Notes under the pieces: generated by a model
Seen by the model: only the letters and a program-made list of their open reading frames with translations
Told to the model about the DNA's origin: nothing
The model's database searches: none
Shown here: piece after piece, positions 56,426-64,000 of the stretch
Numbering within the stretch: the stretch's first letter is position 1
Layout of the letters: each line of letters opens with the position of its first letter
Position numbers and translations under genes: made by a program
Source of the DNA: Eulemur rufifrons
Taxonomy: Eukaryota; Chordata; Mammalia; Primates; Lemuridae
Reading direction: 5' to 3'
Assembly: GCF_041146395.1 (NCBI RefSeq)
Contig: NC_090989.1
Span: forward strand, 242,658,843-242,722,842
DNA length: 64,000 bases

Positions 56426-57509
56426 CATATTAATCATTAAAAGATTATATGTTAATAAGTCATGATTATCACCTATAGTAAAACAAATTTATAATTAATA
56501 GATCAACTATTATGATATTCTGGGTTGCGGTTTCCCACTTTTTCAACCATGCAAAAATCTTTTATAGTAGTATCAAAACTTTTTGTGGATTAACCCTTGA
56601 AATAGCATTGATAGAGAAAGAGTATAATGGCAGAAAATATTATAATTTTAGTAATATTGAATTACAAAGCATTTTAATCAAAGTAACATACATATATATT
56701 TTGGGTATACAGTACACCAGTGTGTGTGTGCATATATGCTTGATAGATGGAATGGATTTGTAAGCCACAAAGCCACAGTAGCTCAGCTCAGGCATTCTTG
56801 ATTTGAAAGTCAGAAACAGCAGTCCTAGATGAATATGCATGAATAGATTGCAAAAAATCTATCTGCTTTAATTTTTAACAACTTCCTCAGTGTCCTTTCA
56901 TGACTTAGTAATAGGTCGGTATGGTTTGAATTCTATCAACCATTGTTTTCTCGATTATTATTGTTTTAATTTCTTGACTGTTCACAGATATAATAATACT
57001 TGAAGATTCCAATTTCCTCAATGCAATTAGATTGCTTTTGTTACCAAAGCAAAGTCCTGACAAAGTATTTGATGCTTTATTTGAGATGTTCATACAATGA
57101 CTGGAGTAGTTCAATTTAGATCAATGGTATGTTTTATAAAGCAAAACTTATCATAAATATGGATTGGATCTGCAACCAGATTCCATTAACTTATCTATGG
57201 GGCAGCAATTTTTAGAGATCTTTCTTTAAAATATTCGTCCCACTCTAAAATTTTCAGAATAATTTTGGTATTTGTATGGAAACCTCAAAAGAAAATATGT
57301 GACTAATTCTATATGTTAGTATTTTCTTATCTGAAGTCTAGAGAGTGACATGTAATGTCAGGCAATGGCATCTCTATCCTCTCAGCCACCCAGAGTCAAA
57401 ACCTCAGTCATCTTAACATATTATTCTCTCTCTTACTTTTCATCCACCAGGCTTCTAAATGTATGTTTATGGATGTTATCTCTGATATAGTAGTCAAAGC
57501 CATCCTGCA
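56426..57509. other. Unassigned AT-rich intergenic DNA
   Basis: No element recognised. A short (TG)n lies near 56718-56730. Confidence 0.45.
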
Positions 57510-58214
57510 TTGAATTTGTAAACTGATTTGAGAATAATTGAAATCTTTACATTATTGAGTCTTCTAATTCATGAAGATGATTCCTCTGTATATTTGAGTT
57601 CTCTTAAATATCTGCCATAAACTTTGTGATTTTCACATTGATAATTTATTCCAAGGTACTTGATATTTTTGTGCTATTATAAATTTTTAAAATTATATTT
57701 TTGACATCTTTGTGCTACTGCTACATAGAAAAACTTTAATTTTTTATGTTAATGATGTTTTTCATGTCTTCTATATTCTTCCTGGTTATTTTTCTATTTG
57801 TTTTATTATATTAACTACCCAGGAATGTGTGTTGAAGTCTCACACTCTAATTGTGGATTTCTTTGTTTGTCCTTTCAGTTTATCATTTTTTTGCATTATA
57901 CATTTTGAAATTGAATTATTGCCTGCATACAGATGTAATATTGTGTTATTATCCTTGTGGAGTAAATACATTATCATTTATGGCATGACTTTCTTGATAT
58001 CTAGAAATATCAATTGCTTCAGTTTCTACTTCAATTTTCCTAAAAAGACACCAGTAAACTTTTTTTTGGATAGGGTTTACATTATACCTTTTTCATTCTT
58101 TTTCTTTTAATTTTACTATGTCTCACTTTTTAAGATTTAATACTTTAAGAAGCATATCACTTTTTAAACTTGCAACCTTAGCTATTTCCAAGTATATTTT
58201 GTTCATTTATGTTT

Positions 58215-58559
<345 letters not shown>

Positions 58560-58720
58560 TTATTTATATATATGCTTATATTTAATATTTCATCTTGCTG
58601 TATTTCTTTCTGTTCTACTCTATTGTTATATGTGCTTTTTTTCTCCTTTTTTGCCATATTTTTGGATTGATCAACAAGCTGTCTTACTCCACTATTTTTC
58701 ATCTTTAACATTTTATGTAG

Positions 58721-59140
58721 TGTGTTAGTCTGTTTTATGTTGCTATAAAATATCTGAGGCTTGGTAATTTATAAGGAAAAGGGATTTATTTGGCTCACAG
58801 TTCTGCAGACTGTACAAGCATGGCACCAGCATCTGTTTATGGTAAGGGCTTCAGGAAGCTTCCAATCAAGGCAGAAGGCAAAGGAGGAGCAGGTGTGACC
58901 CGTGCATGGCAAGAGAATAAGCAAGACAGGGAGGAGGTGGTGCCAGGCTCCTTTAAACAACCAGCTCTCACATGAACTAATACAGGGAGAGAACTCATTC
59001 ATTACCATAGGGAGGGCACCAAGCCACTCATGAGGGATATTTCCACACAACCCAAATATCTCTCACGTGGCCCCACCTCCAACACTGGGGATCAAATTTC
59101 CACCTGAGATTTGAAGTGGCCAAACATCCAAACCATATCA
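58721..59140 (-). mobile_element. MST/THE1-like MaLR solo LTR, antisense, with 5 bp TSD
   Basis: 'tgtgttagtctgttttatgttgctataaaatatctgaggcttggtaatttataaggaaaagggatttatttggctcacagttctgcagactgtac' through 'ggccccacctccaacactggggatcaaatttccacctgagatttg' to 'aaccatatca'. Perfect TSD tgtag at 58716-58720 and 59141-59145. More THE1/MST-like than the MLT1 copies elsewhere in the window, so probably a later insertion. Confidence 0.95.
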
Positions 59141-59760
59141 TGTAGATCTCTTACTTTTCAGTTATTATGCAAAAGATACATCTTTAAATTAGTCTAGTGT
59201 TGCAAGTAAAGATGACTTTTTATCTTTTCCTAACAACGTTAGAACCTTGGACTTTTCTGTTTACCTCCTTCTACCCTTCATATTACTGTTGACATGAATT
59301 TTATTCTATTGGTAATAACCTCAGAAGAGATTATTACTGTTTTTAAGCAAACATTTACTTATTTTAACCCATATATGCATAGTTTTCTTATTGCTTTCTA
59401 TGCCTTCTTACAATTTTATTTTTATTTCTGTGACCATTTTTCTTCTGCCTGAAGAACTCTTAGCTTTTCTTTCCATTCAGATATGCTAGCAAAGTTTCTC
59501 TCAGTATTTGTCCTCTAAAGTTTCTTACATTATTTTTATTTTTTATGTCACTCAGAAACAGATCACTCAATACCTGGTTACATTTGGGTTCTGTCAGTAT
59601 AGGGTTCACCCCTAGTCCTGGGGTGTAGATTTCCAGGTATCCAGCTGAAAATCAGGATTGCTCTTGGTTCTTTTGTAAATGAGAAAAAAAGCCACATTAA
59701 AACATTATAAAGTCTTTGTAAGTTTTTCCCAGATAGTTAACAGAATAATAAACAAAAAAA

Positions 59761-59932
59761 TTTAGGGGGGGGAGGGGATGGGTGTATACCTACATGATGA
59801 GTGCATTGCACACTGTCTGGGGAATGGACAGGCTTGAAGCTCTGACTCGGGGAGTTGGGTGGGACATGGGCAATATATATAACCTGAACTTTTGTACCCC
59901 CATAATAAGCTGAAATAAATAATATTAAAAAA
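59761..59932 (+). mobile_element. Very short L1 3' end (about 170 bp, lemur-type 3'UTR), sense
   Basis: It starts within the G-rich purine tract ('ttagggggggaggggatggg'), continues 'gcattgcacactgtctggggaatggacaggcttgaagctctgactcgggg', and ends 'aacttttgtacccccataataagctgaaataaataatattaaaaaaa'. It is the least diverged L1 3' end in the window and a useful reference for the others. Confidence 0.93.
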
Positions 59933-61299
59933 AGTACTCATTATTTACTATAATATTACCATATTAAAATGTATAAAGTTGTATTTATTAAAAGTTAATA
60001 CAGATAACTTTTAATAAAAAGAATAGGTAATCCCCAAAATAAAATATTTCTAAACTGAATTGTATAAAAACAGTAGAATAAATTAAAAAATATTTTAAAT
60101 AAAGATATTATCTGTATATCTTAATTTTATGTCATATTTCAATGTATTTTCATGATTTCCCATTGCCCTATGGAAACTTTTCTCATTTTACATATCACGT
60201 CTTTATTTATTATTGATTTATTTTCCAAATATTTATCAATCTTGCTTTTTTCCATATATATTTAATTTCCAATGTACTGATTTCTTTGTTGTAAAATGAC
60301 ATTTTTTCATACTTAAATTTTTCATTTGGCTTTATTTTTATGATTTCTATTCTTGCTTTATATTAATAATAGCATCTTTATCTTATTAAATACATATATT
60401 ACAGTATTTTCTATTATTGTTCCACCTGTTTCATTAAATATGGTAGAATACAATGGTATATAATAGTTAATTTATCATTTTTTAAACAATATTTGAACTA
60501 TTCAGATGTCTAGCTACTTTATCTTGTTGAGGTCATGGTCCCCAATGCTATAAGCTACTTTGTCTCATACATAGTATCTAATGAAAAGAGGCTGATGGTC
60601 AACCCTAGTCTGTGTTAGTCTTGGTGAGTTCAAGGAGATAAGAAAGATTAATCTCTAAAGCAGATAAACAAAAGCACAATAAACCCAGTATTAATAATAC
60701 CAGTTTGCTTTTCTTTAGTCAAAGTCCTATGTTTAAACTCTTATAGAGAAGAAGCAACAGAATGGCAGTGCCTTCTGATTATAATTTACCAATCTCGAGA
60801 AATTGGATACAGAGGAAGGCAGAGAAAAATGAATGAGTAAATATTTCTTAGTCATGTTAAGCCTTCACCTTTTTCATTAACTTCCAACTCCACTGTCCAA
60901 ATTGGCCACACAGATGCCAGCCAACTTGACTGTTGCTGCCAATAGTCGGATGGAAATTACAGACTGTTATACTTTGAGTACAGTGCAGACGAAAGGTTAG
61001 AGAAAAAGAATTTTCTTTCAACATTTCCTCTCATTTTTGGTTTCCTCTGACTCTTACTACAATTATTCACCTATCCATGAATTTATCAGACTTCATCAGA
61101 TTTTTCACAATTACCCCTGTTACATTTTGGAGGGTAAGGAAGTCAGTAATCCATACATGCTTCATAATTTTATAGTTTCTATGGAAGTGTTTATGAGAAA
61201 TGTCAACAGTCTGTAATAAATCACCATGTTGCCTGAATTACTTGAGTTTTATTTTCATAATTTTATATTTTTGGTGTTTAGTTTATTCTTTTAATAATT
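59933..61299. other. Unassigned, very AT-rich DNA
   Basis: Extreme A+T in 59933-60480, possibly hiding decayed L1. 60600-61290 is of more mixed composition with no recognised element or coding signal. Confidence 0.45.
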
Positions 61300-62470
61300 A
61301 TCTAGAATTTTATGTATGTAAAATAACATAGTATGTACTCTTTTTGGTCTGACTCCTTTCACTTAGCGTAGTTATTTTGCGTTTCATTCCTGTTTTTATA
61401 TTAATACATATCTATATCCCACTCTTTTTTTATTGCTGAGTAGTAGTTCATGGTATGAATATATCACGCTTTATTGATTTACTGTTGATGAGCACTTGAG
61501 TTTTTCTCAATCTTTTGGTTGTTACAAATAAAGCTGATATGAACATTTACTTCTAAGTCTTCGTTTGGATATCTCTATTAATTTCCCTTGGGTAAATATT
61601 TAGGAGTAGAATGGCTACCTCATATGGCAGGTGCATATTTACTGTTTAAAATAAACTTCCAAATTTTTTTCCAACATGGTTGCAACATTTCACATTCATA
61701 CCAGCTATGGGTAAGAGTTGTAGTTTATCTGTCTCCTGACCAAGACTTGGTATAGTCAAATCTTTTTGATTTTAGACATTCTAGCCAATGTGTATTATTT
61801 TCTTAATGTGGTTTTAATTTGAATTTACCTAATGAGTAATGATGTTGAAGAAATTTCCATGACCTTATTTTCCATCTATATAACTTCTCTTGTGAGATGT
61901 TGCTTCAAATCTTCTGTCCATTTTAATGAGGTTGTTTGGTCTTCTTTAATTTTTAATTTAAATCTATTGTTGTCAGAGACTATGCCTAGTATAATTTTAA
62001 AGCTTTTAAATTTGTTTAGTCCTGTTTTTATGACCTAACAGATGGCCTCTTGTGGAGAATTTTTGTTGTGTACCTGGGAAGAATGTGTATTCTGTTGTTG
62101 TTGGAGGGAGTGTTCTATAGATATCTATTATGTACAATAATACTATATAGTTAATGTCTTCTATTTTCTTGTTGATCTTCTGCATAGTTGTTCTACCTAG
62201 TATTGATAGTGGATTCTTGGAGTTTACAGATATTACTGATGTATTGTCAATTTTACCTTTCACTTCTTTCAGTTTTGCTTCAAGGTTTTAAGTCTTTGTT
62301 ATTGTATGCATATATATGTATAATTGCCATGCCATGCTGTTGGATTTAAACTATTATCATTACAAAAAGTACTTCCTCATCTCTAATAAAAAATTGTCTT
62401 AAAATCTGTTTTGTTCGATACTAGAATAGACACTGTAACTCTCTTTTTGCTATGACTTGCATGGAGTATC
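61300..62470 (-). mobile_element. L1M, antisense, with an internal deletion removing RT
   Basis: 61300-61945 follows antisense late ORF2 ('gctgagtagtagttcatggtatgaatatatcacgc' 61435, 'gggtaaatatttaggagtagaatggct' 61591). About 61960 jumps to the segment upstream ('tgttgtcagagactatgcctagtataattttaaagc', 'gacctaacagatggcctcttgtggagaat' 62032) and runs to the endonuclease side (62200-62470). The RT block between them is absent. Confidence 0.85.
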
Positions 62471-62566
62471 TTTTCTTTTTGTTCAGGTGAAAATCACATA
62501 TTAACCATTTAAAAGAGTAAAATTCAGTAGTATTTAATATATTCACAATGTTGTTCAACTACCTCT
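62471..62566 (-). mobile_element. L1M 3'UTR fragment, antisense
   Basis: 'tttgttcaggtgaaaatcacatattaaccatttaaaagagtaaaattcagtagtatttaatatattcacaatgttgttcaactacc' matches the antisense 3'UTR of L1M elements ('aggtgaaattcacataacataaaattaaccattttaaagtg...attcagtggcatttagtacattcacaatgttgtgcaaccacc'). It is interrupted by the younger L1 that follows. Confidence 0.75.
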
Positions 62567-63178
62567 TTTTTTAATTTCAGAATATTGCGGGGCTACAAAT
62601 ATTTTAGTTACATATAAAGCCTTTCTTTCCCTTGCCCAAGCCAGGGCAGCAAGTATGCCCTTCCCCTATACAGTGTGCTCTGCATCCATTAGTTGTGTAT
62701 TTATCCAATCCCACTGCCCCCCTGCCACCTGACCAGCACCTAGTGAATATTACTTCCATGTGAGCACCTTAGTGTTGATCAGTTAGTACCAATTTGATGG
62801 CAAGTACATGTGGTGCTTGTTTTTCTATTCTTGTGATACCTCACTTTGAAGGATGGGCTCAAGCTCTATACAGGAAAATATATGAGGTGCTAGTTCACCA
62901 TTTTTTTTTTTGTAGTGGAGTAGTATTCCATGATATACATATATCACATTTTATTAATCCACTCATATTTGATGGACACTTGGGTTGTTTCTACATCTTT
63001 GCAATTGTGAATTGTGCTGCCATAAACATTTGAGTGAACATTCTTTATTATAGAATGTCTTTTTGTCCTTTGGGTAGATGCCTAGTAGTGGGATTGCTGG
63101 ATCAAATGGTATTTCTATTTTTAGCTCTTTGAGATATCTCCAAATTACTTTCCACAGCCATTGTACTAATTTGCAGTC

Positions 63179-63388
63179 CTACCAGCAGTGTAAGAGTGTT
63201 CCAATCTCTTCACATCCACACCAGCATTTGTTGTTTTGGGACGTTTTCATAAAGGCCATTCTCACTAGAGTTAGGTAATATTTCACTGTGGTTTTGATTT
63301 TCATTTCCCTGATGATTAGAGATATTGAGCACCTTTTTATATGTTTGCTGGCCATTATTCTGTCTTCTTTTGAAAAGTTTCTATTCAT
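63179..63388 (-). pseudogene. L1 ORF2p C-terminal cysteine-motif remnant
   Basis: The frame runs from [20 protein letters not shown] to CWCGCEEIGTLLHCW. The latter is the conserved C-terminal cysteine/histidine motif of L1 ORF2p ('CWRGCGEIGTLLHCWW.C'), needed for retrotransposition. A stop directly after HCW truncates it before the last cysteine, so the copy is dead. Confidence 0.93.
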
Positions 63389-63630
63389 GTCCTTTGCTCA
63401 TTTATTGATGGGGTTGTTTGATTTTTTTTCTTGCTTATTTTGTTAAGTTCTATATAGATTCTTTTTACCAGCCTTTTATCTGATGTGTAGCATGCAAATA
63501 TTTTCTCCCATTCTGTAGGTTGTCTATTCACTCTAATGATAGTTTCCTTGGCTGTGCAGAAGCTTTTTAATTTGATCAGGTCTGATTTATTTATTTTGTT
63601 GCTGCTGTGATTGCTTTTGGGGGTCTTCAT
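63385..63630 (-). pseudogene. L1 ORF2p remnant upstream of the cysteine motif (81 codons open)
   Basis: The frame includes [20 protein letters not shown], then [20 protein letters not shown] and [13 protein letters not shown]. These are typical L1 ORF2p residues ('[30 protein letters not shown]'). It overlaps the next frame by 4 nt in another phase, which marks a frameshift. Confidence 0.93.
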
Positions 63631-63789
63631 AAATTCTTTCCCTGGGCCAATGTCTATAAGAGTTTTCTTGATATTTCATGCCTTCAGTTTAAGTCTGCTA
63701 TCCATCATGAGTTGATTTTTGTGAGAGGTGAGAAGTGGGGATCCAGTTTCAATCTTCTGCATGTGGTTATCCACTTTTCCCAGCACCAT

Positions 63790-63993
63790 TTATTGAATAG
63801 AGATTCCTTTTCCCCAATGTATATTTTTGTCTGCTTTGTCAAAGATTAGATGAGAATATGAGGATGATTTTATATCTGGGTTCTCAGTCCTGTTCCAAAG
63901 GTCTATATCTCTGTTCTTGTGCCAGTACCATGCTGTTTTTATTACTATTCCCTTGTAATAAAGCCTGAAGTCTCGTAGACTGATGCCTTCCAA
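63790..63993 (-). pseudogene. L1 ORF2p remnant (67 codons open)
   Basis: The frame contains [20 protein letters not shown], then DIDLWNRTE and [18 protein letters not shown]. This corresponds to the L1 ORF2p block '[26 protein letters not shown]...YLIFDKPEKNKQWGK'. It lies just downstream of the RT domain and is separated from the next open segment by frame breaks. Confidence 0.93.
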
Positions 63994-64000
63994 TTGATTC

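Larger units (their letters stand above)
62567..64000 (-). mobile_element. L1 (lemur-type), antisense 3' end, continuing beyond the window
   Basis: It starts with the antisense 3'UTR ('ttttttaatttcagaatattgcggggctacaaatattttag', then C-rich 'ccactgcccccctgccacc' at 62710). It continues through the ORF2 C-terminal region ('gagtagtattccatgatatacat' 62926, 'gctggatcaaatggtatttc' 63090) to 'ctgtgcagaagctttttaatttgatcagg' (63553) and still matches ORF2 at base 64000. The 5' extent is unknown. Confidence 0.96.

Overview
This is a 64 kb stretch of mammalian nuclear DNA from an AT-rich, gene-poor region. I see no exon, no tRNA/rRNA/snRNA gene, no CpG island and no open frame that looks like a host gene. 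Every long recognisable frame is a decayed retrotransposon frame. The organism is most likely a strepsirrhine primate, probably a lemur. Five of the six Alu copies carry the bodies known from lemurs ('gagtgagtgccgtggcgtcagc', and in the antisense copies a 'ctatatatatttttagttggccagataatttc' linker between the monomers). The younger L1 3' ends finish with 'aacttttgtacccccataataagctgaaataaa', unlike the human L1PA tail.

Layout. 0-8 kb: unassigned AT-rich DNA, a sense L1 ORF2 fragment (1.85-3.05 kb), a tandem pair of covarying hairpins (3.88-3.94 kb), and the antisense 5' half of an L1 with a 5'UTR (5.0-7.3 kb). 9.5-16.6 kb: a mosaic of old L1M pieces, nearly all antisense, including ORF1 and 5'UTR, with a lemur Alu at 10.8 kb. 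16.6-19.8 kb: a repeat-poor island. 19.8-27.9 kb: a cluster of L2, MIR, a DNA-transposon MITE and LTR fragments, invaded by an L1 with a perfect 15 bp target-site duplication (TSD), an Alu and an MLT1 LTR. 28.2-31.0 kb: a 5'-truncated antisense L1. 34.2-41.3 kb: two tandem sense L1M elements, the second with a monomer-like 5'UTR, interrupted by an MLT1 solo LTR and by an antisense MaLR element that keeps both LTRs and its internal region. 43-54 kb: scattered MIR, L2, MER, MLT1, Alu and L1 3' ends. 54.9-56.4 kb: a four-level nest (MIR > Alu > poly(A)-tailed retrocopy with its own TSD and ATTAAA signal > L1 pieces) that carries a near-perfect 59/63 bp inverted duplication. 57.5-62.5 kb: antisense L1M remnants with internal deletions, an Alu and a MaLR LTR. 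62.6-64 kb: the 3' end of a younger antisense L1 that runs off the window.

No genes work together here. What the sequence records is layered retrotransposition: L2 and MIR first, then L1M, MaLR LTRs and DNA transposons, then younger L1 and lemur Alu. The most unusual signal is the polyadenylated retrocopy at 55151-56171, inserted inside an Alu, whose 5' end starts with an inverted copy of its own downstream sequence. Family names come from recalled consensus sequences. Element edges are approximate except where a TSD is stated.
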